64,000 nucleotides of DNA from G025836975 sp040391135 (GTDB taxonomy: Bacteria > Pseudomonadota > Gammaproteobacteria > Burkholderiales > Burkholderiaceae_B). Location of the stretch: NCBI GenBank assembly GCA_040391135.1, contig JBEBYL010000001.1, positions 1 through 64,000 of the forward strand, in the 5' to 3' direction. The notes under the pieces are model-generated. The model made no database searches and was not told where the DNA came from. It saw only the letters and a program-made list of their open reading frames with translations. A program made the position numbers and the translations under genes. Of this stretch, positions 44,016 to 53,045 are shown one piece after another; position 1 is the first letter of the stretch, and each line of letters starts with the position of its first letter.

Positions 44016-44924
44016 ATGGGCGATATCTCCTCAAGAACACATCTGGACTGGCTGGAATCGGAAGCCATATACATCCTGCGCGAAGTGGCGGCGGAGTGCG
44101 AACGTCCAGTGCTGCTGTTTTCGGGCGGCAAGGATTCCGTGGTGCTGTTGCGCCTGGCCCAAAAGGCTTTTCATCCCGCGGGATTCCCATTTCCCCTACT
44201 GCATATCGATACCGGCCATAACTTCAGCGAGGTCATTGAATTTCGCGACAGGCGAGCGGCCGAACTGGGCGGAACGCTGATCGTCCGCAAAGTCGAGGAC
44301 TCCATCGCAAGGGGGACTGTGGCGTTGCGCAAGGCGACGGACTCGCGCAACGCGGCGCAGGCCACCACCCTGCTCGAAGCGATCGAGGAGTTCGGCTTCG
44401 ATGCCTGCATAGGCGGCGCGCGCCGCGACGAAGAGAAGGCCCGTGCCAAAGAGCGAGTGTTTTCCTTTCGCAACGAGTTCGGGCAATGGGATCCCAAGGC
44501 GCAGCGTCCGGAGCTCTGGAACCTCTTCAACACCAAGGTGCATCCTGGCGAAAACATGCGCGTATTCCCGATTTCGAACTGGACGGAGCTGGATGTATGG
44601 CAATACATCGCGCGCGAAAAACTCAGCCTGCCCTCGATCTACTATGCGCACGACCGTCTGGTGGTGCAGCGCAACGGCCTGCTGGTGCCGGTGACGCCCA
44701 TTACACCGCCCAGGGCCACGGAAATCCCCGAAACCCGGACGGTGCGGTTTCGCACCGTGGGCGATATTTCCTGCACCTGCCCGGTGGCTTCCGTGGCCGC
44801 AACCCCCGAACAGATCATTGCCGAAACGGCCATCACGACCATTACCGAGCGCGGGGCCACGCGCATGGACGATCAGACGTCCGAGGCCTCTATGGAGCGC
44901 CGCAAAAAATTGGGATACTTCTAA
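44016..44924 (+). CDS. cysD: Sulfate adenylyltransferase subunit 2
   Basis: ATP sulfurylase catalytic subunit, which makes APS from ATP and sulfate with the GTPase CysN. 302 residues, the same as E. coli. The PP-loop is LLFSGGKDSVVLL, and HIDTGHNFSEV and IGGARRDEEKARAKER are family hallmarks. ATG 44016 follows AAAGGA; the in-frame extension inside cysH is rejected. The TAA overlaps the cysN ATG by one base (TAATG). Confidence 0.97.
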   Translation: MGDISSRTHLDWLESEAIYILREVAAECERPVLLFSGGKDSVVLLRLAQKAFHPAGFPFPLLHIDTGHNFSEVIEFRDRRAAELGGTLIVRKVEDSIARGTVALRKATDSRNAAQATTLLEAIEEFGFDACIGGARRDEEKARAKERVFSFRNEFGQWDPKAQRPELWNLFNTKVHPGENMRVFPISNWTELDVWQYIAREKLSLPSIYYAHDRLVVQRNGLLVPVTPITPPRATEIPETRTVRFRTVGDISCTCPVASVAATPEQIIAETAITTITERGATRMDDQTSEASMERRKKLGYF

Positions 44925-46219
44925 TGAATGCAATCAACGAATCTTGGGTATCCGCCAGCGGCACCGATGTGCTGCGCCTGATCACCGCCGGGTCGGTGGA
45001 CGATGGGAAATCCACGCTGATAGGCCGCTTGCTTTATGACAGCAAGGGCGTGTTCGCCGACCAGCTGGCGTCCATCGCACGATCCAAGTACAAACGCACC
45101 CAAGCCAGTGAAATCGACTTGGCCCTGTTGACCGATGGGCTGGAGGCCGAGCGCGAGCAGGGCATCACCATAGATGTCGCCTACCGCTATTTCGCCACGC
45201 CGCTGCGCAAATTCATTGTGGCCGATGCGCCGGGGCACGAGCAATACACCCGCAATATGGTAACGGGGGCGTCCACCGCGCAAGTGGTCATCATCCTGAT
45301 CGATGCCAGCCGCGCCGCCGATGGCCAGCTGCTGCCGCAAACCAAGCGCCATAGCGCGCTGGCGCAATTGCTGGGCTTGCAGCACGTGATCGTGGCGGTC
45401 AACAAGATGGATCTGGTGGGCTGGGACGGCCAAGTTTTCGAACGCATCGGCAAGGCCTATGCCGAACTGGCCGAAACGCTGGGCATTCCCAACTTTCATA
45501 TGGTTCCGATCTCCGCCCTGAAAGGCGACAACGTGGTTGACGCGTCGGAGAATACGCCTTGGTACGATGGCCCGCCCCTGTTGTCCTTGCTCGAAACCCT
45601 GCCCGTGGCGGTGGCCGACACCAACGTTTCGCCGCGCTTCTTCGTGCAATGGGTCATACGCCATGGCGGCAGCCAGCGGGAGGACTTTCGCGGTTATGCG
45701 GGGCAACTGTCGGGCGGCACGCTGAGGGTCGGCGACAAGATAAAGGTGCTCCCTTCGGGCCTGACGGCCGGGGTGGCGCGCCTGCTGCGCGGCGCGGACG
45801 ATATTCCCTTTGCCGCGGGCGGCGACAGCGTGACCGTGGTGCTGGACCGGGACATCGATGTGTCGCGCGGCGACCTTGTCGTTCCGGCGGACGCTCAGAT
45901 CAGAGTGGCCAGGGAATTCGAGGCGGAGCTGTGCTGGCTGGACCAGCAGGCCCTGAATCCCGCCCGTCAATATTGGCTGAAGCAGGGAACCCGGCTGACC
46001 CAGGCGCGGATCAAGGCGGTCCACACCCGCCGCGACATGCACGCCTTGCAGCAAGTGCGCGCCGGCGATGTGCTTAACATGAACGATATCGGCCATGCGA
46101 CGCTGGTGTCGCGCGACCCGCTGGCGCTGGATTCCTACGTCGGGAATGCGGCCACGGGAGCGTTTATCCTGATAGACGCCGCCACGCACCAGACAGCGGC
46201 CGCGGGCATGGTGCGTTGA
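44924..46219 (+). CDS. cysN: Sulfate adenylyltransferase subunit 1 (GTPase)
   Basis: GTPase that drives APS synthesis by CysD. 431 residues, without a fused APS kinase domain. P-loop GSVDDGKS at 23-30, switch II DAPGHEQYTRNMVTGAS and base-specificity motif VNKMDL, followed by the two beta-barrel domains. Third gene of cysH-cysD-cysN. No terminator is obvious in the 108 bases that follow. Confidence 0.96.
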   Translation: MNAINESWVSASGTDVLRLITAGSVDDGKSTLIGRLLYDSKGVFADQLASIARSKYKRTQASEIDLALLTDGLEAEREQGITIDVAYRYFATPLRKFIVADAPGHEQYTRNMVTGASTAQVVIILIDASRAADGQLLPQTKRHSALAQLLGLQHVIVAVNKMDLVGWDGQVFERIGKAYAELAETLGIPNFHMVPISALKGDNVVDASENTPWYDGPPLLSLLETLPVAVADTNVSPRFFVQWVIRHGGSQREDFRGYAGQLSGGTLRVGDKIKVLPSGLTAGVARLLRGADDIPFAAGGDSVTVVLDRDIDVSRGDLVVPADAQIRVAREFEAELCWLDQQALNPARQYWLKQGTRLTQARIKAVHTRRDMHALQQVRAGDVLNMNDIGHATLVSRDPLALDSYVGNAATGAFILIDAATHQTAAAGMVR

Positions 46220-46327
46220 CGGAGAGGCCGGCGAAAAGGGGTAGCCCGTATTCTAAAAAAGATTGATCCGTTGCATAATCGCAAGCGTAAATAGTCTGCG
46301 CTTATACATTTCACGGAGCAATCATTC

Positions 46328-47293
46328 ATGTCTAAACTATTGAAAGCCTTGCTGGCTACCTCGCTATTGGGATTGGCCGGCATGACGCACGCCGCCTCCT
46401 GGCCCGAGCGGGCCGTCCAGTGGGTCATCCCCTATCCGGCGGGCGGCGGCTCGGACGTGATCGGGCGTGTCGTGGCCGCCGGCCTGGAGAAATCACTGGG
46501 CCAGACCATCGTGGTCGAGAACAAGCCGGGCGCCGCGACGATTATCGGCGCCACCTTCGTACAGGCCGCCAAGCCGGACGGCTATGTGGTGGGAACGGCC
46601 GATTCAGGCACGCTGGCCTTCAATCCGTCCTTGTATTCCTCGTTGCAGTACGATCCCGCCAAGTTCACCTATATCGGCGGCCTGGCGCGCTTCCCCCTGA
46701 TGCTGGCCGTCAAGGAGGATTCGCCGTTCAAATCGCTCGACGATGTCCTGGCTGCGGCGCGCAAGGAGCCAGGCAAGCTGACGTCGGCCTCGGCGGGCGC
46801 AGGCTCGCCCCATCACCTGGCCCTCGAAATGTTCAAGCAGCGTGCCGGGGTCAATATCACTCACGTTCCCTACAAAGGCGCCGCTCCGGCGTTGCAGGAT
46901 ATCCTGGGCGGGCAGGTCAGCCTGGGTTTCGTCGATTCGGCCGCGGCCCAATCCAACATCAAGGCGGGCAAGCTTCGCGTGCTGGCGGTCGCCACGCCCA
47001 AGCGCATCGACCTGTTGCCCAATGTGCCCACCATGGCTGAAGCCGGGGTCAAGGACTTCACCGCCTACGCCTGGCAAGGACTGGTCGGTCCCGCCGGCTT
47101 GCCGGCCGATGTCGTCGACAAGCTCAGCGCCGACCTTCAGGCGGTATTGAAATCGCCCGAAGTCGACACCAAGATCCGTGCGATGGGCGTGGAACCCCTG
47201 CCCATGACGGCCGCCGATTTCAAGGCCTACGCCCAAGCCCAGCGCGCCGAATGGGCGGACGTCATCAAGAAAGCGGGCATCAAGCTGGATTGA
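46328..47293 (+). CDS. Bug-family periplasmic solute-binding protein
   Basis: Tripartite tricarboxylate transporter receptor (TctC/Bug), 321 residues. A signal peptide is clear (MSKLLKALLATSLLGLAGMTHA). The mature protein starts with the family sequence WPERAVQWVIPYPAGGGSDVIGR and contains VENKPGAATIIG, THVPYKGAAPALQDILGGQV and VPTMAEAGVKDF. The ligand is probably a carboxylate. No TctA/TctB membrane genes are near, as is usual for the expanded Bug family of Alcaligenaceae. It converges with the Crp/Fnr-type gene, with 10 bases between stops. Confidence 0.93.
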   Translation: MSKLLKALLATSLLGLAGMTHAASWPERAVQWVIPYPAGGGSDVIGRVVAAGLEKSLGQTIVVENKPGAATIIGATFVQAAKPDGYVVGTADSGTLAFNPSLYSSLQYDPAKFTYIGGLARFPLMLAVKEDSPFKSLDDVLAAARKEPGKLTSASAGAGSPHHLALEMFKQRAGVNITHVPYKGAAPALQDILGGQVSLGFVDSAAAQSNIKAGKLRVLAVATPKRIDLLPNVPTMAEAGVKDFTAYAWQGLVGPAGLPADVVDKLSADLQAVLKSPEVDTKIRAMGVEPLPMTAADFKAYAQAQRAEWADVIKKAGIKLD

Positions 47294-47303
47294 CGAGCAG
47301 GAT

Positions 47304-47978
47304 CTACATACCGTAATGCTTCAGGCCGTCCAGGTTCAACACCTGCACGGCCCCGTACTCGACCTTCAGCAGCTGGGCCGCCTCGAGCGTCCTTAGCGCC
47401 TGGTTGGTGCGCTGGCGGGATATCCGCGCCAGGTAGCCGATCTCTTCCTGGGTGATATCCAGGCGCATGCCCTTGCCCGGATAAAGCATGGGGTTGAAGA
47501 GCTCCGCCAGGCAGCGGGCCACCCGGGCGTCGGGCGCCAGCAGGCGGTCGTATTCCGCCTTGCCGATGAACTGGCCCACGCGTTCGTTCAATTGGTGCAG
47601 CAGATAGCGGTTGAACGGTATGCTGCTGTCCAGCAGCCAATTGAAAGTGGCGACGGGCAGGCGGATGATGGCCGAGTCGCGCAGCGCAACAACGTCGTAC
47701 TTGCGCGATTCGCACTTCAGCAGCGAGCCTTCGCCTATCCATCCGCCCGCGGGCACGCCAGTCAGGGATGCCATTTTCCCATCGGAGTTTCCGACGGAAA
47801 CCTTGACCAGGCCGCTGAGCACGCCTATCCAGGCATAGGCTTTTTCACCTTTGCGCTCTATCATGGCTCCAGCGGGGTACTGCGTCACCGCCACGTCCCG
47901 CTGCACGCGGTCCTGCTGTTCGTCGGTGAGCAAGTCGAACCACGCCGCGGCGTCGTGCAGGGATTCTTTCGCCAGCAT
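47304..47978 (-). CDS. Crp/Fnr-family transcriptional regulator
   Basis: 224 residues: a cyclic-nucleotide-binding-like beta-roll (about 30-120; GAMIERKGEKAYAWIGVLSGLVKVS), a dimer helix, and a winged helix-turn-helix (DITQEEIGYLARISRQRTNQALRTLE). The FNR-type N-terminal cysteine cluster is absent, and the phosphate-binding RxS of true CRP is not evident in the roll, so the effector is unknown. Divergent from the acyl-CoA ligase/Liv operon, which it may control through the dyad at 48006-48021. Confidence 0.92.
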   Translation of the reverse strand: MLAKESLHDAAAWFDLLTDEQQDRVQRDVAVTQYPAGAMIERKGEKAYAWIGVLSGLVKVSVGNSDGKMASLTGVPAGGWIGEGSLLKCESRKYDVVALRDSAIIRLPVATFNWLLDSSIPFNRYLLHQLNERVGQFIGKAEYDRLLAPDARVARCLAELFNPMLYPGKGMRLDITQEEIGYLARISRQRTNQALRTLEAAQLLKVEYGAVQVLNLDGLKHYGM

Positions 47979-48005
47979 GAGGATTTACCCTAGAAAAAGC
48001 AGGAA

Positions 48006-48021
48006 TGTCATATCCGTGACA
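48006..48021. promoter_or_regulatory. Crp/Fnr-like operator TGTCA-N6-TGACA
   Basis: Perfect 5-bp arms with 6-bp spacing, the geometry of Crp/Fnr-family sites. It lies 28 bp upstream of the divergent Crp/Fnr-type gene and about 125 bp upstream of the ligase gene. The dyad is seen; binding of the neighbouring regulator is inference. Confidence 0.5.
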
Positions 48022-48145
48022 GTTGGGGGGTGTTCTAGCCTATACCTTTGCATTCAACTGAATAACAATAACGCCAACAAGGCGGGGTATACAGTTAACC
48101 ATAAACCTCGAAAAGAGGACCAGGACACTGGCCGAAGGAGACAAC

Positions 48146-50119
48146 GTGGCGCAAGACATGCCTACGCAAGCAACGGCGGCACCGGGGACTTTCCCCGCGT
48201 GGGTGCTGCACCACGCCAAAGTGCGTGGCGCCCGCCCCGCCATGCGCGAGAAAGACCTTGGCATATGGCAAACCATGACTTGGGCCGACGTCGCGCAGCA
48301 GGTGCGCGCATTGGCCAACGGCCTGGCGGCCCTGGGTGTCCGGCCCGGCGAGCACGTCGCCATTGTAGGCGAGAATCGGCCCCGTTTATACCTGTCCATG
48401 ATGGCCGCGCAGGCCATCGGGGCTATACCCGTACCGCTCTACCAGGATGCCGTGGCGCAGGAAATGCTGTATGTCTTGCAAGACGCCGAAGTCCGCGTCG
48501 CCATCGTCGAAGACCAGGAGCAGGTCGACAAGATGCTGGAGGCCTGCGATAGCTGCCCCGAACTGGCCTTTGTGGTGTACGACGATCCGCGCGGCCTGCG
48601 CAACTATCAGGAAGACAAGCTGCTGGCCTTCGAGCGCTTGATGGAAATGGGGCGCGACTACGCGGCCGCCCATCCCTCGTTTGTCGATGAAGCCATTGCC
48701 GCCATCAAGCCCGACGACGCGGCGGCCATGTTCTATACCTCCGGCACCACGGGCAAGCCCAAGGGCGTCATGCTGTCGCATCATGCGCTTATCGACCGCG
48801 CTCTGGCCATCCAGGAACTCGAAAGCCTGACTGATCGCGAAGACGTCCTGGCCTACTTGCCGCCGGCCTGGATAGGCCAGAACATGTTTTCGTACACGCA
48901 ATTCCTGGTTACGGGCTTCACGGTCAATCATCCCGAATCGCCCGAGACCGTTTCCATCGACATGCACGACATTGGGCCGACGTATTATTTCGCCCCGCCG
49001 CGAGTGCTCGAAGGGCTGCTGACGCATGTGATGATACGCATGGAAGATGCCAGCGCGATCAAGCGCAAGCTGTTTCACGCCTTCATGAAGCTGGCGCGCC
49101 GCGTGGGCGTGCGCATCCTGGATAAAGATCCGACCGTCAACGCCTGGGACCGCTGCAAATACGCCTTGGGAAATTTCATGGTCTATGGACCCTTGCGCAA
49201 TGCGCTGGGCATGAGCCGTGTGCGCATCGCCTATACGGCGGGCGAGGCTATCGGCCCCGATCTGTTCGTGTTCTATCGCTCCATAGGCATCAACCTGAAG
49301 CAGCTCTACGGCTCCACCGAGACCTCGGTGTTCGTCTGCGTCCAGTCCGACGGGCAGGTGCGTTCCGATACCGTCGGCCCCCCCGTCAAGGGAGTTGACA
49401 TCCGTGTGTCCGAGAATGGCGAGATACAGGTAAAAAGCCCAGGCATGTTCAAGGGCTACTATCGCAACCCGGAAGCCACGGCCGAATCCTATACGCCCGA
49501 CGGCTGGTATCGCACCGGCGATGCCGGCTACCTGGACACCGACGGCCAGCTCAAGATCATCGACCGCGCCAAAGACGTCGGCAAATTGGCCGACGGCAGC
49601 CTGTTCGCACCCAAGTACATTGAGAACAAGCTGAAGTTCTTCCAGCACATCAAAGAGGCTGTCGCCTTTGGCGCGAACATGTCGGAAGTATGCGCCTTCA
49701 TCAATATCGACCTTGAGGCTGTCGGCAACTGGGCCGAGCGGCGTGGGCTGCCGTATGCCGGCTACACCGACCTGGCCGGCAAGCCCGAGGTCTACGAGCT
49801 TATCCGCGATTGCGTCAATCAGGTCAATGCCGATTTGGCCAATGATCCCAAGCTGGCCGGGTCCCAGGTATCGCGCTTCCTAATCCTGCATAAAGAACTT
49901 GATCCGGACGATGACGAGCTCACCCGCACCCGAAAGGTGCGCCGCGCCTTTATCGCCCAGAAGTACGGAGTCCTGGTCGATGCGCTGTTCCAGGGCAAGG
50001 GCCATCAGTTCATCGAAACCGAGGTCAAGTTCGAGGACGGCCGTTCCGGCAAGATCTCCGCCGACCTGAAGATCCTTGGCGCCACGGTTTATCCGGGCAA
50101 CACGAAGAAGGCCGCATAA
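48146..50119 (+). CDS. Long-chain acyl-CoA synthetase-like AMP-forming ligase
   Basis: 657 residues, ANL superfamily. The phosphate-binding loop is MFYTSGTTGKPKGVMLSHH, the adenine motif is YGSTETS, the ribose-binding aspartate region is GWYRTGDAGYLDTDGQLKIIDRAKD, and the C-terminal domain follows. The GTG start at 48146 follows AAGGAGAC. It is the first gene of the Liv-type ABC transporter operon (TAATG overlap with the ATPase), a common arrangement in beta-proteobacteria, suggesting that the imported carboxylic acid is activated to a CoA thioester on entry. Chain length or aromatic specificity is unknown. Confidence 0.92.
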   Translation: MAQDMPTQATAAPGTFPAWVLHHAKVRGARPAMREKDLGIWQTMTWADVAQQVRALANGLAALGVRPGEHVAIVGENRPRLYLSMMAAQAIGAIPVPLYQDAVAQEMLYVLQDAEVRVAIVEDQEQVDKMLEACDSCPELAFVVYDDPRGLRNYQEDKLLAFERLMEMGRDYAAAHPSFVDEAIAAIKPDDAAAMFYTSGTTGKPKGVMLSHHALIDRALAIQELESLTDREDVLAYLPPAWIGQNMFSYTQFLVTGFTVNHPESPETVSIDMHDIGPTYYFAPPRVLEGLLTHVMIRMEDASAIKRKLFHAFMKLARRVGVRILDKDPTVNAWDRCKYALGNFMVYGPLRNALGMSRVRIAYTAGEAIGPDLFVFYRSIGINLKQLYGSTETSVFVCVQSDGQVRSDTVGPPVKGVDIRVSENGEIQVKSPGMFKGYYRNPEATAESYTPDGWYRTGDAGYLDTDGQLKIIDRAKDVGKLADGSLFAPKYIENKLKFFQHIKEAVAFGANMSEVCAFINIDLEAVGNWAERRGLPYAGYTDLAGKPEVYELIRDCVNQVNADLANDPKLAGSQVSRFLILHKELDPDDDELTRTRKVRRAFIAQKYGVLVDALFQGKGHQFIETEVKFEDGRSGKISADLKILGATVYPGNTKKAA

Positions 50120-50916
50120 TGAATCAAGGCGCTCGCGAACAACGAATCGGGAACACGATTCTCGACATGAAGAATATTTCACTGGCCTTTGGGGGCGTGA
50201 AGGCGCTTACCGACATCTCCTTCGACGTCAAAGAGCATGAAATCCGCGCCATCATCGGTCCCAACGGCGCCGGCAAGAGTTCCATGCTGAACGTGATAAA
50301 TGGGGTGTATACCCCCCAGAATGGCGAGATCACGCTGTCCGGCGTCCGCTTTTCCAAAATGAATTCCAGGCGCGCCGCCGAAATGGGCATCGCGCGGACC
50401 TTCCAGAACCTGGCCTTGTTCAAGGGCATGAGCGTCCTGGACAACATCATGACCGGTCGCAATTTGCGCATGAAAAGCGGCGTCCTGGCGCAGGCCTTCC
50501 GCCTGGGTTCGGCCGAACGCGAAGAAATCGCGAATCGCGAATTTGTCGAAAACCTTATCGATTTCCTGGAAATCCAGGCCTATCGCAAGACGCCTGTAGG
50601 GCGGCTGCCCTATGGACTGCAAAAACGGGTCGACCTGGGGCGGGCGCTGGCCATGGAGCCGCGCATACTGCTGCTGGACGAGCCCATGGCGGGCATGAAC
50701 ATAGAAGAAAAGCAGGACATGAGCCGCTTCATTCTGGATGTGAACGACGAATACGGCACCACCATCGTGCTGATCGAGCACGATATGGGCGTGGTCATGG
50801 ATATCTCGGACCGCGTGGTGGTGCTGGATTACGGCAAGAAGATCGGCGACGGCGTGCCCGACGAAGTCCGCCAGAATCCGGATGTCATTCAAGCCTATCT
50901 CGGCGCCAGCCACTAG
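50119..50916 (+). CDS. livG: Branched-chain-type ABC transporter ATPase (LivG)
   Basis: 265 residues. Walker A GPNGAGKSS, LivG-type loop ARTFQNLALFKGMSVLDNIMTGR, signature region LPYGLQKRVDLGRALAMEPRIL (the usual LSGG is replaced by LPYG, common in this branch), Walker B LLLDEPMAGMN and switch IEHDMGVVMD. It works with the LivF-like ATPase encoded at 54440. The branched-chain name is by family only; the neighbouring ligases argue for an acid substrate. Confidence 0.94.
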   Translation: MNQGAREQRIGNTILDMKNISLAFGGVKALTDISFDVKEHEIRAIIGPNGAGKSSMLNVINGVYTPQNGEITLSGVRFSKMNSRRAAEMGIARTFQNLALFKGMSVLDNIMTGRNLRMKSGVLAQAFRLGSAEREEIANREFVENLIDFLEIQAYRKTPVGRLPYGLQKRVDLGRALAMEPRILLLDEPMAGMNIEEKQDMSRFILDVNDEYGTTIVLIEHDMGVVMDISDRVVVLDYGKKIGDGVPDEVRQNPDVIQAYLGASH

Positions 50917-50934
50917 GGTCTAAGGAATACTTAT

Positions 50935-51864
50935 ATGGCATTTTTTCTGGAAACCCTGTTCGGCGGCCTGATGACGGGCATGCTGTATTCACTGGTGGCG
51001 CTGGGCTTCGTGCTTATTTTCAAGGCCTCGGGCGTCTTCAATTTCGCCCAGGGCGCCATGGTGCTGATCGCGGCCTTGTCCATGGCGCGGTTCTCCGAAT
51101 GGATACCCCGCTGGCTGGGCATCGAAAGCCTGATCCTCGCCAATGTCCTGGCGTTCATCGTCAGCGCCATCTTCATGTGGATCATCGCGATTGCGATCGA
51201 ACGCTGGGTCTTGCGCTATCTGGTGAACCAGGAAGGCACCACCTTGCTCATGGCGACCATCGGCATCAGCTACTTTCTGGACGGCATGGGGCAAATTATT
51301 TTCGGCAGCAGCGTGTATTCCATCGACGTGGGCATGCCCAAGGACCCCGCCTTCATCCTCGATACCGTTTTCGAGGGAGGGCTGCTGATCAGCCTGGAAG
51401 ACCTTACCGCGGCCGCCGTGGCGGCCCTGCTGGTGGCGACGCTGGCGTTCTTCTTCCAGTACACCTCGGTCGGACGGGCCCTGCGCGCGGTGGCCGACGA
51501 TCACCAGGCCGCGCAATCCATAGGCATACCCCTGAACCGCATATGGGTGGTGGTATGGACGGTGGCCGGGCTGGTTGCGCTGGTGGCCGGCATCATCTGG
51601 GGCTCCAAGTTCGGCGTGCAGTTCACTTTGTCCACCGCGGCGCTGCGCGCCTTGCCGGTGGTGATCCTGGGCGGGCTGACTTCGGTGCCGGGAGCCATCA
51701 TCGGAGGGCTCATCATCGGGGTGGGCGAAAAACTGTCCGAAGTTTATCTGGGCCCGTTCGTGGGCGGGGGAATCGAAATCTGGTTCGCCTACATGCTTGC
51801 CCTGGTGTTCCTGCTGTTCCGGCCTCAGGGCCTGTTCGGTGAAAAAATAATCGACCGTGTTTAA
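50935..51864 (+). CDS. livH: Branched-chain-type ABC transporter permease (LivH)
   Basis: Integral inner-membrane protein of 309 residues with about eight hydrophobic segments. GGLMTGMLYSLVALGFVLIFKASGVFNFAQGAMV is the LivH start (longer than quoted motifs usually are, but typical), and the EAA-like cytoplasmic loop is GRALRAVADDHQAAQSIGI. Its start lies 18 bases after the livG stop. Partner of the following LivM permease. Confidence 0.93.
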   Translation: MAFFLETLFGGLMTGMLYSLVALGFVLIFKASGVFNFAQGAMVLIAALSMARFSEWIPRWLGIESLILANVLAFIVSAIFMWIIAIAIERWVLRYLVNQEGTTLLMATIGISYFLDGMGQIIFGSSVYSIDVGMPKDPAFILDTVFEGGLLISLEDLTAAAVAALLVATLAFFFQYTSVGRALRAVADDHQAAQSIGIPLNRIWVVVWTVAGLVALVAGIIWGSKFGVQFTLSTAALRALPVVILGGLTSVPGAIIGGLIIGVGEKLSEVYLGPFVGGGIEIWFAYMLALVFLLFRPQGLFGEKIIDRV

Positions 51865-51884
51865 GAAGATCAGGTAACGACACT

Positions 51885-52949
51885 ATGTTCTATCGTGAAA
51901 ACGGCCAATTCAAAAGCACCTATCGTGCCGACCAGCAGATCTTTCCCATCCGCCAGGACAGGACCTTCATGCTGGGGGTGCTGCTTGCCGCCTTCGTGCT
52001 GGTTCCGCTTCTGGCGTCGAACTACTTTCTGCAGGCAATCCTCATCCCCTTCCTGATTCTGTCCCTGGCCGCCATAGGCCTGAATATACTGGTGGGATAC
52101 TGCGGCCAGATATCCATCGGCTCGGGGGCGTTCATGGCGGTGGGAGCGTACGCCGCCTGGAACTTCGGCGTACGGATGCCGGCCACCCCGCTGGTCGTCC
52201 AGATTCTGTTGGGAGGCGTTTTCGCCACCCTGGTCGGCGTGGTATTCGGCGTTCCCAGCCTGCGCATACGGGGCCTGTACCTGGCTGTCACCACGCTGGC
52301 CGCGCAGTTCTTCGTTGACTGGGCTTTCCTGCGGATTCCCTATTTCACCAATTATTCTTCATCGGGCAACGTCTCGGTGCCGGCACTGACCGCTTTCGGA
52401 CTGCCCGTGCAGACGCCGGTAGAGCGCTACCTGTTCGTCCTGATTTTCGTCGCTGTGTTCGCCTTGCTGGCCAAAAACCTGGTGCGCGGCGCCATCGGCC
52501 GCCAATGGATGGCCATCCGCGACATGGATGTGGCCGCCTCCGTCATAGGCATACGGCCTATCTATGCAAAGCTCACCGCATTCGCCGTCAGTTCCTTCAT
52601 CATCGGCGTGGCCGGCGCCTTATGGGCGTACATCCACCTGGGCTCCTGGGAGCCGCTGGCCTTCGACCTGAACCGCTCCCTGCAACTGCTCTTCATTGTC
52701 ATCATCGGCGGACTGGGCTCCATCGTGGGCAGCTTTTTCGGTGCGGCCTTCATGGTGCTGGTGCCGGTGCTGCTGACCAATGTTCCTCATATGTTCGGCA
52801 TGTCGCTGGCCGTCGATACCGCGTCGCATATCGAGCACATGGTGTTCGGCGCATTGATCGTGTTTTTCCTGATCGTCGAACCGCACGGTCTGGCGCGACT
52901 CTGGAGCATAGGCAAGGAAAAGCTGCGTATCTGGCCTTTCCCTCATTAG
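51885..52949 (+). CDS. livM: Branched-chain-type ABC transporter permease (LivM)
   Basis: Integral membrane protein of 354 residues. After a 35-residue hydrophilic N-terminus come the LivM segments SLAAIGLNILVGYCGQISIG and GRQWMAIRDMDVAASVIGIR, the latter being the ATPase-facing loop. Twenty bases separate it from livH. The binding-protein gene follows after about 95 bases that include its own good ribosome site. Confidence 0.93.
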   Translation: MFYRENGQFKSTYRADQQIFPIRQDRTFMLGVLLAAFVLVPLLASNYFLQAILIPFLILSLAAIGLNILVGYCGQISIGSGAFMAVGAYAAWNFGVRMPATPLVVQILLGGVFATLVGVVFGVPSLRIRGLYLAVTTLAAQFFVDWAFLRIPYFTNYSSSGNVSVPALTAFGLPVQTPVERYLFVLIFVAVFALLAKNLVRGAIGRQWMAIRDMDVAASVIGIRPIYAKLTAFAVSSFIIGVAGALWAYIHLGSWEPLAFDLNRSLQLLFIVIIGGLGSIVGSFFGAAFMVLVPVLLTNVPHMFGMSLAVDTASHIEHMVFGALIVFFLIVEPHGLARLWSIGKEKLRIWPFPH

Positions 52950-53045
52950 TTTTTTTCATGGCAACACATCAGTAAGCCGGCTGACCCATCTGGGCTATGC
53001 CGAAACATAAACGGTGCAGATAGACACCATCAGGAGGACTTGGAG

